Source: an uncultured Rhodospirillales bacterium (GTDB lineage Bacteria; Pseudomonadota; Alphaproteobacteria; Acetobacterales; Acetobacteraceae). Taken from it: DNA of 64,000 nt. The stretch is from assembly GCA_903893975.1 (NCBI GenBank), contig CAITOL010000168.1, forward strand, positions 1-64,000. Reading direction: 5' to 3'. The position numbers and the translations under genes were made by a program. The notes under the pieces are model-generated. The model saw only the letters and a program-made list of their open reading frames with translations, searched no databases and was not told the DNA's origin. Below, in pieces: positions 18,022-26,511 of this stretch (positions within the stretch are counted from its first letter, which is position 1; every line of letters begins with the position of its first letter).

Positions 18022-18936
18022 TCAGACCTTCTCCACATCGGCGCGGCCAAGCAGGCCGGTGGGCATGAAGATCAGCACCAGAACGAGGATGGAAAACGCG
18101 GCGACGTCTTTATATTGCACCGAGAAATAGGCCGACCAGAAGGTTTCAATCAGCCCGATCGCCAGCCCGCCCAGCACCGCGCCGGGCAGCGAGCCGATGC
18201 CGCCGAGCACGGCGGCGGTGAACGCCTTCACCCCGGCGATGAAGCCGATATAAAAATCGATCACCCCGTAATAGAGCAGGAACATCAGCCCGGCGACGGC
18301 GGCAAGCGCGGCGCCGATGACGAAGGTGATGGAAATGGTGCGGTCGGTATCAATGCCCAGCAGCCCTGCCATTTTCTGGTCTTGCTCACACGCGCGCATG
18401 GCGCGGCCGAGCGGGGTGCGGGTCACCAGGTAGGTGAAGGCCACCAGCAACAGCAGGGTGACGATGGTGATGGCGATCTGCATCCAGCTCAGCTGAACCG
18501 CGAAATTATCTTCCGTCAGCAGCTTGATGCCGCCGGGCAGCATTTCCGGCATCGGCTTGACCCGCGCGCCCTGGCTGACCTGCACGAAGTTTTGCAGCAC
18601 GATCGACATGCCGATGGCACTGATCAACGGCGCGAGGCGGAACGATCCGCGCAAGGGCCGATACGCCACCCGTTCGACCGTCCAGCCATAAAGCCCGGCA
18701 ATCCCCGCAGCGAACACCAAGGTGAGCGCCAGAGCCAGCGGCACCGAGGTAATGCCCAGGCCAGACAGCACGGTCAGCGAGATCAGCGACAGGAACGCCC
18801 CGACCATGAAAATGTCGCCATGGGCGAAATTGATCATGCCGATAATGCCATAGACCATCGTGTAACCAACCGCGATCAGGCCATAGATCATGCCCAGGGT
18901 CAGCCCGTTGATCAGTTGTTGCAACGCATACGCCAA
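18022..18936 (-). CDS. livH: Branched-chain amino acid type ABC transporter permease LivH
   Basis: 304 residues, about eight spans. [41 protein letters not shown] is the classic LivH N-terminus, and [22 protein letters not shown] is the coupling helix. It leads the livHMGF operon. There is no binding protein (livJ/livK) in the window, so this transporter depends on one encoded elsewhere. The start at 18936 faces tRNA-Lys across 189 bp. Confidence 0.9.
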   Translation of the reverse strand: MAYALQQLINGLTLGMIYGLIAVGYTMVYGIIGMINFAHGDIFMVGAFLSLISLTVLSGLGITSVPLALALTLVFAAGIAGLYGWTVERVAYRPLRGSFRLAPLISAIGMSIVLQNFVQVSQGARVKPMPEMLPGGIKLLTEDNFAVQLSWMQIAITIVTLLLLVAFTYLVTRTPLGRAMRACEQDQKMAGLLGIDTDRTISITFVIGAALAAVAGLMFLLYYGVIDFYIGFIAGVKAFTAAVLGGIGSLPGAVLGGLAIGLIETFWSAYFSVQYKDVAAFSILVLVLIFMPTGLLGRADVEKV

Positions 18937-19125
18937 GTGCCGTCCCCTTTTGCGCTCCGCCGACTCGTCGCCGTGCGTTTCTGCAACACAGAATTGTCAT
19001 CCGGCTATAAGCATGTGGGGGGCAGCCGTGCAAGGAGACCTTAACAAGCGCACTTCCCATCCCCGCATCCGCTTGCTATATCGCCGCCCTCGCACGGTGG
19101 CGGTCTACCGACCAGAAGCCGCGGC

Positions 19126-19201
<76 letters not shown>

Positions 19202-19403
19202 AATCTCCCTCCCGATGAAAATTCCGCGTTCAGACAGCGTGCCCCCCCGGCGCGGCGCCATGCCGGTTCGGCGCGCGCGACCGCCCGTGCGCGACAAAAC
19301 GCAGACGAGGCTGCTAAGTTCTGCTACAATAAACGCTAAGTTGTTGTATAGTGGTGGCGTTTTTTCATCGTCGGGCAAGTCATTTGGCGGTCGAGGTATG
19401 TAA
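19202..19403 (+). promoter_or_regulatory. A/T-rich leader before the MORN-repeat gene
   Basis: The first half is ordinary GC-rich sequence; from about 19310 the composition turns A/T-rich (TTCTGCTACAATAAACGC, then TTGTTGTATAGT at about 19344-19352). TACAAT or TATAGT could serve as a -10 hexamer, but neither has a convincing -35 at the right distance. GAGG at 19393-19396 stands seven bases before ATG 19404. No hairpin terminator for the tRNA is visible. Confidence 0.35.
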
Positions 19404-21926
19404 ATGACAATTACTAGACATTTTATGATAATAAAATACATATCCGCAGCGATGTTAATCTTGCTCGGCGCGCCGCAAGCCTTGGCGCAAAGCCGGTTGC
19501 CGGCCTGCCCGACTGGGCCGGACGTGGTGTTCGACGGCTGCTTTGGCGCCGTAACCTACCCGATGGGCGGCAAATATGTCGGCGAATTCCGCAACGACAA
19601 AGAAAACGGCATGGGGACCTTCACCTTCCCCGACGGGAGGAAATTCGTCGGCGAGTTCCGCGACGGTGATTTCACTGCCAAGGGCGTGTTCACGTTCCCC
19701 AATGGCGAAAAATATGTCGGCGAATTCCGCGACGGCCGCTTTAACGGCGAAGGCACCTACACCTATGCCGATGCCAGTTTCTACACCGGCAGTTTCCGCG
19801 ATGGCCGGCCGAACGGCGCCGGCACTTTCGCCTTCCGCGACGGGCGCCGCTATACCGGCGCCTTCGTCAACGGCGAGTTCAACGGCCAGGGCAGTTTCAG
19901 CTTTCCCAACGGCGCCAAATATGTCGGTGCATTCCGCGATGGCAAATTCGCCGGCGAAGGCACCTATACCTACCCCGATGGCGGCAAATATGTCGGCGAG
20001 TTCCGCGACAGCACCCGCAATGGCCAGGGCACCTATATCTACCCGAACGGAGAACGCTACAGTGGCAGGTTCGTCGATGGCCGGTTCGCCAATCAGGGCA
20101 CGTTCAGCTATCCGGATGGCCGGAGTTATACCGGCACGTTCAAAGACGACAAATTCCACGGCCAGGGCAGCTTCGCCTTTCCGGACGGGCGCAAATATGT
20201 CGGCGATTTCCTCGCCGGCAAGTTCAGCGGGCGCGGCACCCTCACCTTCCCCGATGGGCGCAAATATGTCGGCGGCTTCGTCGATGGCGAATTCACCGGC
20301 CAGGGCAGCTATAGCTACCCGAATGGGGAGCAGTATGTCGGCGAATTCCGTGACGGCAAATTCGCCGGCCAGGGTACCTACAGCTACCCCAATGGCAGCA
20401 AATATGTCGGCGAACTGCACGACAATATTCCGAACGGCCAGGGCAGCTTCACCTTCGCCGATGGCCGGGTGTATGTGGGGCGCCTCGTCGATGGCAAGTT
20501 CAACGGTCAGGGCACGTTAACCTTCCCGAACGGGCGCGCCTATGTCGGCACGTTCAGCAACGACCAGTTCAACGGCCAAGGCAGCTTCACCTTCCCCGAC
20601 GGGCGCAAATATGTCGGCGAATTTCTCAACGGGAAGTTCAACGGCCAGGGCACACTCAGCTTCCGCAACGGACGGGTTTATCTCGGCAGCTTCAACGACG
20701 GGGAGTTCGACGGTCAGGGCACGTTCACCTACCCGAACGGCGAGAAATATGTCGGCACGTTCAAAGAGGGCGAGTTCAACGGCCAGGGCAGCTACACCTC
20801 CCCCATCGGGGACAGCTATGTCGGCGAATTCCGCGACAACGCCCGCAACGGCCAGGGCGTTTCCACCTTCGCCGACGGGCGCAAATATGTCGGCGGCTTT
20901 GTGGACGGAAAATTCAGCGGCCAGGGCACGCTCACGCTGGCCAATGGCCGGTCTTACGTCGGCGGTTTCGTCGATGGCGAGATGAGCGGCCGCGGCGTCT
21001 ACACCACCCCGGACGGGGAGAAATACGAGGGCGAGTTTCGCGACGACAAATTCAACGGCCAGGGCACCTACAGCTATCCAGATGGCGGGGTTTATCTCGG
21101 CGCCTTCCGCGACGGCAGCCGCAACGGCCAGGGCACCCAGGCCTATCCGAACGGGGAACGGTATGCGGGGGAATTCGTCGATGGCAAGCTGAACGGGCGC
21201 GGCATGCTAACCTTCCCGGACGGGCGGGTTTATGTGGGCGAAATGCGCGATGACCGGTTTAATGGTGTCGGCACCTACACCTATCCGAACGGCGAGAAAT
21301 ATGTCGGCGACTTCGTCGATGGGAAGTTTGAGGGCATTGGCACCTACACCTACACCGATGGCGGCAGCTATGTCGGGGAATTCCGCGCCAATAACCGCAA
21401 CGGCCAGGGCACGCATGTGTATCCGAACGGGGCGAAATATGTGGGCGACTTTCTCGACGGCAAATTCAACGGCAAAGGCAGCCTGACCATGCCGAATGGC
21501 CGGCAATATGTCGGCACGTTCAAAGACGATGCCTATGACGACCCGCTGCTGGAAGACATGGCGATTATCGCCGCCGCGATCGCGCTGCCGCTGCTGGCGC
21601 AGGGGGCGATTATCTGGCGCAACCGCAAAATCCGCTTCAACCGCGCCTGGTTCCTGGCCCTGTCGCTCAGCGCGGCGCTGGTGCTGCCGGTGGCGCTGGT
21701 CTCGCTGTATCTGGCGATTTCCGAGCTGGATTTTTATGTCACCATCGCCAGCTTCATCGCCTTGGTGACCGTGCTGCCGGGCGCGATCGGCTTTGCGGTG
21801 ACCAGCCGGCTGAACGCGCGCGGTCTGTCGCGCTGGCATTGCCTGTGGCTTTTGCCGCTCTACCCCCTTAGCATCGCCGCCATCGAAATGATGCGGGCGC
21901 CGGCCATTCCCGAGGCGGAGGCGTGA
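19404..21926 (+). CDS. Secreted/membrane MORN-repeat protein with about 29 repeats
   Basis: 840 residues. A Sec-type signal peptide (IKYISAAMLILLGAPQALAQ) is followed by a short Cys-containing linker and about 29 tandem 23-residue MORN repeats (residues 49 to about 715) of the form tYxYPDGxkYVGEFrDGkfNGqG. After them come three or four hydrophobic helices (about 722-745, 757-780, 786-808, 820-838) with basic loops. The repeats should lie in the periplasm, anchored by the C-terminal helices. MORN arrays bind lipids or act as scaffolds in eukaryotes; bacterial roles are mostly untested. It appears monocistronic, between tRNA-Lys and the pta-ack operon. Its 5' region is more A/T-rich than the surroundings. 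No catalytic domain is present. Confidence 0.85.
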   Translation: MTITRHFMIIKYISAAMLILLGAPQALAQSRLPACPTGPDVVFDGCFGAVTYPMGGKYVGEFRNDKENGMGTFTFPDGRKFVGEFRDGDFTAKGVFTFPNGEKYVGEFRDGRFNGEGTYTYADASFYTGSFRDGRPNGAGTFAFRDGRRYTGAFVNGEFNGQGSFSFPNGAKYVGAFRDGKFAGEGTYTYPDGGKYVGEFRDSTRNGQGTYIYPNGERYSGRFVDGRFANQGTFSYPDGRSYTGTFKDDKFHGQGSFAFPDGRKYVGDFLAGKFSGRGTLTFPDGRKYVGGFVDGEFTGQGSYSYPNGEQYVGEFRDGKFAGQGTYSYPNGSKYVGELHDNIPNGQGSFTFADGRVYVGRLVDGKFNGQGTLTFPNGRAYVGTFSNDQFNGQGSFTFPDGRKYVGEFLNGKFNGQGTLSFRNGRVYLGSFNDGEFDGQGTFTYPNGEKYVGTFKEGEFNGQGSYTSPIGDSYVGEFRDNARNGQGVSTFADGRKYVGGFVDGKFSGQGTLTLANGRSYVGGFVDGEMSGRGVYTTPDGEKYEGEFRDDKFNGQGTYSYPDGGVYLGAFRDGSRNGQGTQAYPNGERYAGEFVDGKLNGRGMLTFPDGRVYVGEMRDDRFNGVGTYTYPNGEKYVGDFVDGKFEGIGTYTYTDGGSYVGEFRANNRNGQGTHVYPNGAKYVGDFLDGKFNGKGSLTMPNGRQYVGTFKDDAYDDPLLEDMAIIAAAIALPLLAQGAIIWRNRKIRFNRAWFLALSLSAALVLPVALVSLYLAISELDFYVTIASFIALVTVLPGAIGFAVTSRLNARGLSRWHCLWLLPLYPLSIAAIEMMRAPAIPEAEA
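19548..21548 (+). repeat. 69-bp tandem repeat array encoding 29 MORN repeats
   Basis: The array keeps a strict 23-codon period from first to last copy with no frame change. Codons for the core YVGEF/FNGQG segments recur nearly unchanged (TATGTCGGCGAATTCCGC and AACGGCCAGGGC), while intervening codons differ, so the array is old enough to have diverged but shows local homogenisation. Its regular composition opens long false reading frames on both strands. Confidence 0.9.
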
Positions 21927-21939
21927 TCGGGCGCCGGGA

Positions 21940-21953
21940 TTGATCCGCATCAA
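21940..21953. promoter_or_regulatory. FNR/FixK-type binding site upstream of the phosphotransacetylase-acetate kinase operon
   Basis: TTGATCCGCATCAA is a perfect TTGAT-N4-ATCAA dyad, the consensus bound by FNR, FnrL, FixK and Dnr proteins. Its centre is about 61 bp before the start at 22008, a plausible distance for an activator site given a short leader. It would place acetyl-phosphate metabolism under oxygen control. The regulator itself is not in the window. Confidence 0.72.
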
Positions 21954-22007
21954 GGACAGCGTCCCGGCGTGACCTAGGGTGCCGGGCGCACACTACAGGA
22001 TCAGCGC

Positions 22008-23414
22008 ATGCCCCCCGCCACCGAGACGATGATTGAAAACCGCACCTTCGATGAAATCGCTGTCGGGGATGCGGCGAGCCTGGAACGGACGGTGACGCAG
22101 CAGGATGTGGAACTGTTCGCCATTGTCTCCGGCGACCTCAACCCGGCCTTGCTGGACCCGGGTTATGCCAAAACCGATATGTTCCACCGCGTGGTGGCGC
22201 ATGGCATGTTTGGCGCCGGCCTGATCTCCGCCCTGCTCGGCACCAAACTGCCGGGTGCGGGCACGATTTATCTGAGCCAGGATCTGCAATTTCTGCACCC
22301 GGTCACCATCGGCGACACCATTACCGCCAGCGTGCAGGTGGCGGAGAAATTTCCCGACAAAGCCAATATCCGCCTCGCCTGCCGCTGCGTGAACCAGGAT
22401 GGCGTGACCGTGATCAGCGGCGATGCGCTGGTGCGGGCACCGCGGGAAAAATCCCGCCGCCCGCGGATGGAATTGCCGGATATCCAGCTCAGCCGGCATC
22501 AACGGGTGCATGCGATGCTGGCGGCGGCCGCGGCCTACCCGGCGCTGCCGACCGCGATTGTGCATCCCTGCGATCCGGCCTCAATCGGGGCGGCGGTGGA
22601 AGCGGCGCGGGCCGGGCTGATCGTGCCGATTCTGGTCGGGCCAAAATCCAAGATCGCTGCGGCGGCAACGGCAGCCGATGCCGATATTTCCGGCTTCCGG
22701 CTGGTGGATGCGCCGCATAGCGACGCGGCAGCGGCCCAGGCGGTGGCGCTGGTGCGCAGCGGCGAAGCGGCGTTGCTGATGAAAGGCTCGCTGCACACCG
22801 ACGAGTTGCTGCACGCGGTACTGGCGCCGGAGATTGGCCTGCGCACCAAGCGCCGGTTGAGCCATGTCTATCTGATGGATGTGCCGAGCTACCCGCGTTT
22901 GCTGCTGGTGACCGATGCGGCGGTGAACATCGCCCCCGACCTCATCGCCAAGCGGGATATTGTGCAGAACGCGATTGATCTGGCGCATGTGATGGGCATC
23001 GCCTGCCCGCGCGTGGCGGTGCTGTCGGCGGTGGAGACGGTGAACCCCGATCTGCGCTCGACCCTGGATGCGGCGGCGTTGTGCAAAATGGCCGATCGCG
23101 GGCAGATCACCGGCGGGCTGGTCGATGGGCCACTGGCGTTCGATAACGCGATCAGCCCGACCGCGGCGGCGGATAAGCACATCGTCTCCCCCGTGGCCGG
23201 CCAGGCGGATATTCTGGTGGTGCCCGACCTCGAATCGGGCAACATGCTGGCCAAGCAGTTGAGCTTTCTGGCCGGGGCGGATGCGGCAGGGGTGGTGCTG
23301 GGCGCGCGGGTGCCGATTATTCTGACCAGCCGCGCCGATGGGGAACGCACGCGGCTCGCCTCCTGCGCGGTAGCGGTATTGCTGGCGCGCAAACCCGCAA
23401 CGCCAGGGGTGTAG
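22008..23414 (+). CDS. Bifunctional MaoC-like hydratase / phosphate acetyltransferase
   Basis: 468 residues. Residues about 15-145 are a MaoC hot-dog domain (VSGDLNPALLDPGYAKTDMF and VVAHGMFGAGLISALLG, the hydratase-2 motif). Residues about 165-460 are a PTA_PTB domain (PILVGPKSKIAAAA, ALLMKGSLHTDELLHAVL, HVYLMDVPSYPRLLLVTDAAVNIAPDL). The fused protein interconverts acyl-CoA and acyl phosphate. It sits three bases before acetate kinase, together completing acetyl-CoA to acetate with ATP formation. ATG 22029 is an alternative start seven codons in. The upstream FNR-type box suggests induction at low oxygen. Confidence 0.88.
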   Translation: MPPATETMIENRTFDEIAVGDAASLERTVTQQDVELFAIVSGDLNPALLDPGYAKTDMFHRVVAHGMFGAGLISALLGTKLPGAGTIYLSQDLQFLHPVTIGDTITASVQVAEKFPDKANIRLACRCVNQDGVTVISGDALVRAPREKSRRPRMELPDIQLSRHQRVHAMLAAAAAYPALPTAIVHPCDPASIGAAVEAARAGLIVPILVGPKSKIAAAATAADADISGFRLVDAPHSDAAAAQAVALVRSGEAALLMKGSLHTDELLHAVLAPEIGLRTKRRLSHVYLMDVPSYPRLLLVTDAAVNIAPDLIAKRDIVQNAIDLAHVMGIACPRVAVLSAVETVNPDLRSTLDAAALCKMADRGQITGGLVDGPLAFDNAISPTAAADKHIVSPVAGQADILVVPDLESGNMLAKQLSFLAGADAAGVVLGARVPIILTSRADGERTRLASCAVAVLLARKPATPGV

Positions 23415-23417
23415 GCC

Positions 23418-24599
23418 ATGCCGGATGCGGTGCTGGTGCTGAATGCGGGCTCATCCAGCCTGAAAGTGTCGCTGTTTGAACTGGCCGGCGGCGATGCGCT
23501 GCGGCTGGCGCTGCATGGCGAGGTGGAGCGGATCGGCAGCGCGCCACATTTCCACGCCCGCGATATGGCCGGCCATGTGCTGGCCGATCAGGACTGGGAC
23601 GCGGCGCTGGGGTTTGAGCCGTTGATGGCGGGCGTGCTGGATTGGATCGAGGCACATCTCGGCGATGACACGCTGGTCGCGGTTGGGCACCGGGTGGTGC
23701 ATGGCGGGCCGGAGCATGACCGGCCGGAGCGGGTAACGCCGGCTTTGCTGGACATCCTCGCCACGCTGACCCCGCTGGCGCCGCTGCATCAGCCGTATAA
23801 TCTCGCGCCGATCCGCGCCATTGCCGCCGCACGGCCGGCGCTGCCGCAGATCGCCTGTTTCGATACCGCGTTCCATCACGGCATGTCCGCCACCGCCACG
23901 CGGCTGGCACTGCCGCGCGCGATCAGTGCGGCGGGGGTGCGGCGCTACGGGTTCCACGGCCTGTCCTACGAATATATCGCCGATCAGTTGCGCCAGGTGG
24001 CACCGCGCTGCGCGGCCGGGCGGGTGATCGTGGCGCATCTCGGCAACGGCGCCAGCCTGTGCGCCATGCACGATGGGCGCAGCGTCGATACCACGATGGG
24101 CTTCACCGCGCTGGATGGGCTGATGATGGGCACACGCTGCGGCAGCATCGACCCGGGCGTGGTGCTGTATCTGTTGCAGCAACGCGGCATGACGGCGGCC
24201 GAGATCGAGGATCTGTTGTATCGCCGCTCCGGCCTGCTCGGCGTGTCCGGCCTGTCCGGCGATATGCGCAGCCTGCTGGCCAGTGACGGGCCAGAGGCGG
24301 CGGAGGCGATCGACCTGTTCACCTTCCGCGCCATCCGCGAAATCGGCGCGCTGACCGCGAGCCTGGGCGGGCTGGATGGGCTGGTGTTTACCGCCGGCAT
24401 CGGCGCGCATGCCGCCCCGATCCGGGCGCGGATCTGTGCCGGGCTGGGCTGGCTCGGGGTTTCGCTCGACCCTGCCGCCAACGTCGCCGGTGCCGCCGTG
24501 ATCAGCACGGCCGCCAGCCGGGTTGCGGTGCGGGTGATGGAAACCGACGAGGAGGCCATGATCGCCCGCCACACGTTGCGGCTAACCCGCCCGAACTAA
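23418..24599 (+). CDS. ackA: Acetate kinase
   Basis: 393 residues, the usual length. VLNAGSSSLKVSLFEL is the N-terminal signature, followed by GHRVVHGG, CFDTAFHHGM, the second signature RRYGFHGLSYEYI, and VAHLGNGASLCAM (phosphate loop) with TMGFTALDGLMMGTRCGSIDPG. The enzyme makes ATP and acetate from acetyl phosphate. It is the second gene of the operon and probably translated from the same transcript as the bifunctional phosphotransacetylase. The opposite direction, acetate activation, may fall to acetyl-CoA synthetase at 58.7 kb. Confidence 0.93.
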   Translation: MPDAVLVLNAGSSSLKVSLFELAGGDALRLALHGEVERIGSAPHFHARDMAGHVLADQDWDAALGFEPLMAGVLDWIEAHLGDDTLVAVGHRVVHGGPEHDRPERVTPALLDILATLTPLAPLHQPYNLAPIRAIAAARPALPQIACFDTAFHHGMSATATRLALPRAISAAGVRRYGFHGLSYEYIADQLRQVAPRCAAGRVIVAHLGNGASLCAMHDGRSVDTTMGFTALDGLMMGTRCGSIDPGVVLYLLQQRGMTAAEIEDLLYRRSGLLGVSGLSGDMRSLLASDGPEAAEAIDLFTFRAIREIGALTASLGGLDGLVFTAGIGAHAAPIRARICAGLGWLGVSLDPAANVAGAAVISTAASRVAVRVMETDEEAMIARHTLRLTRPN

Positions 24600-24688
24600 A
24601 TGCATTTCCCCCCTCGCCGTAACGGAAAAGCTGGATTAGGCTCCGCGTAAGCGACACGGAAAACCGGTCGCACGGAGGATGAACGGAC

Positions 24689-25642
24689 ATGCGGGCCTAT
24701 CTGGTCCGACGGCTGGCGGCGTTGGTGCCGACCATGTTGCTGGCGAGCCTGATCGTTTTCGTGACGGTCCGGTTGCTGCCCGGCGATGTGATCGACATGA
24801 TGATCGCGCAGAACGATATCGGATCTAAAGTCACACGCGACGCGCTGGAGGCAGCCCTCGGCTTGGATAAGCCGATGCTGACGCAGTATTTCAACTGGAT
24901 TTCCGCCATTCTGCTGCATGGCGATTTCGGTCGGTCCCTGTGGCAGCAGGCCCCAGTTTCGGATGAGTTGCTGGCCCGCCTGCCGGTCACGTTCGAACTG
25001 GGGGTGATGGCGCTGGGGGTGGCGATGCTGGTGGCAATCCCCATCGGCATTCTCTCCGCCATCCGCCAGGATAGCTGGAGCGACTATCTCGGCCGGTCGT
25101 TCTCCATCCTGATGCTGTCGATCCCCGGCTTCTGGCTCGGCACCATCGTCATGGTGTTCCCGGCGATCTGGTGGGGCGTGTCGCCAGAAGTGCGCTATAT
25201 CCCGTTTCGTGAAGACCCGCTGGGCAATCTTTGGCAACTGGCGCTGCCGGCGATCATCCTCGGCACCTCACTCTCCGCGGTGACGATGCGGATGACGCGC
25301 ACGATGATGCTTGAAGTGTTGCGCCAGGATTATATCCGCACCGCCTGGGCCAAGGGGCAAAGCGAGCGCGGGGTGATTTTGCGCCATGCGCTGCGCAACG
25401 CGCTGATCCCGGTGGTAACGCTGATCGGCCTGCAAGCGCCGATCCTGATCGGCGGCGCGGTGATCATGGAACAGATTTTCGTCATCCCCGGCATGGGGCT
25501 GCTGCTGCTGGAAGCGGTCAGCCGGCGGGATTACCCGATCATAACCGGCGTGTTCCTGCTGGTCGGCGTGGTGGTGATGCTGATCAACCTGCTGGTGGAT
25601 TTGAGCTACGGGCTGCTGGACCCGAAAGTGCGGTATCGCTGA
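24689..25642 (+). CDS. Dipeptide/oligopeptide ABC transporter permease (DppB type)
   Basis: 317 residues with six spans. RAYLVRRLAALVPTMLLASLIVF is the standard N-terminus, LLPGDVIDMM and the EAA loop TMRMTRTMMLEVLRQDYIRTAWAKG are typical, and it ends SYGLLDPKVRYR. It is first of five genes of a complete importer; its stop overlaps the next start by one base (TGATG). An 89-bp gap separates it from ackA, enough for its own promoter. Confidence 0.9.
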   Translation: MRAYLVRRLAALVPTMLLASLIVFVTVRLLPGDVIDMMIAQNDIGSKVTRDALEAALGLDKPMLTQYFNWISAILLHGDFGRSLWQQAPVSDELLARLPVTFELGVMALGVAMLVAIPIGILSAIRQDSWSDYLGRSFSILMLSIPGFWLGTIVMVFPAIWWGVSPEVRYIPFREDPLGNLWQLALPAIILGTSLSAVTMRMTRTMMLEVLRQDYIRTAWAKGQSERGVILRHALRNALIPVVTLIGLQAPILIGGAVIMEQIFVIPGMGLLLLEAVSRRDYPIITGVFLLVGVVVMLINLLVDLSYGLLDPKVRYR

Positions 25643-26496
25643 TGGCTGCATCGTCCCCCGGCTGGCTACGCCGCCTGTTCCGCGACAAAAAGCTCGGTGC
25701 CATCGGCCTGGTGATCGTGCTGGTGTTCCTGTTCTGCGGCGTGTTCGCCGACTGGCTGGCGCCGTTTGGCATGAACCAGATCAGCCCGGTCAACCGGCTG
25801 AAACCGCCTTCGGCGCAGTTCTGGTTCGGCACCGACCATCTGGGCCGCGACATGTTTTCCCGCGTGCTCTACGGCGCCCGGCTTTCGGTGATTATCGGGC
25901 TGTCGGCGGCGTCCATCGCCACGTTCATTTCGGTGACGCTGGGCATTGTCAGCGGCTATTTCGGCGGCAAGGTGGATATGCTCGTCCAGCGCGTGGTCGA
26001 TGCGTGGATGAGCTTTCCTGAACTGATCATCCTGATCGCCGTTGTCTCCGTCATCGGGCCGGGCATGCCGCAGATTATCGGCGTGCTCGGCCTGACCTTC
26101 GGCATTGGCGGGTCGCGCATCATTCGCGGTGCGGTGATTTCGGTGCGGGAGAATATGTACATCCACGCCACCCAGTCGATGGGCGCCGGCACGCTGCGGG
26201 TGCTGCTGCGGCATATTCTGCCCAACATCATGCCACCGGTGCTGGTGTTATTCAGCACCCGGGTGGGCGGGGTAATCCTGGTGGAATCCGGCCTGTCCTT
26301 CCTCGGCCTCGGCGTGCCGCCGCCGGCGCCAACCTGGGGCGGCATGCTGAGCGGCGCCGGGCGAACCTACATGTACATGGCGCCCTGGCTCGCTTTGGCG
26401 CCGGGCCTGTGCCTGACCGCCGTGGTCTACGGCATCAACGTCTTCGGTGATGCGCTGCGCGATCTGCTCGATCCGCGTATGCGCGGCAGCCGCTAA
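25642..26496 (+). CDS. Dipeptide/oligopeptide ABC transporter permease (DppC type)
   Basis: 284 residues. After a short cytoplasmic N-terminus with RRLFRDKKLGAIGLVIVLVF come six spans; FGTDHLGRDMFSRVLYGARLSVIIGL is the DppC signature, and IRGAVISVRENMYIHATQSMGAG is the coupling loop. It ends with DALRDLLDPRMRGSR. It partners the DppB-type protein immediately upstream. Confidence 0.9.
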   Translation: MAASSPGWLRRLFRDKKLGAIGLVIVLVFLFCGVFADWLAPFGMNQISPVNRLKPPSAQFWFGTDHLGRDMFSRVLYGARLSVIIGLSAASIATFISVTLGIVSGYFGGKVDMLVQRVVDAWMSFPELIILIAVVSVIGPGMPQIIGVLGLTFGIGGSRIIRGAVISVRENMYIHATQSMGAGTLRVLLRHILPNIMPPVLVLFSTRVGGVILVESGLSFLGLGVPPPAPTWGGMLSGAGRTYMYMAPWLALAPGLCLTAVVYGINVFGDALRDLLDPRMRGSR

Positions 26497-26511
26497 AAAC
26501 GGGAGCGAAAC

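Noticed and set aside
19455-20420. Long open frame on the minus strand within the MORN gene, with regular Ala/Glu/Asp repeats
   Set aside because: It is the mirror of the 69-bp repeats. The plus-strand frame has a signal peptide, ribosome site and known MORN repeats; the other frames have none.
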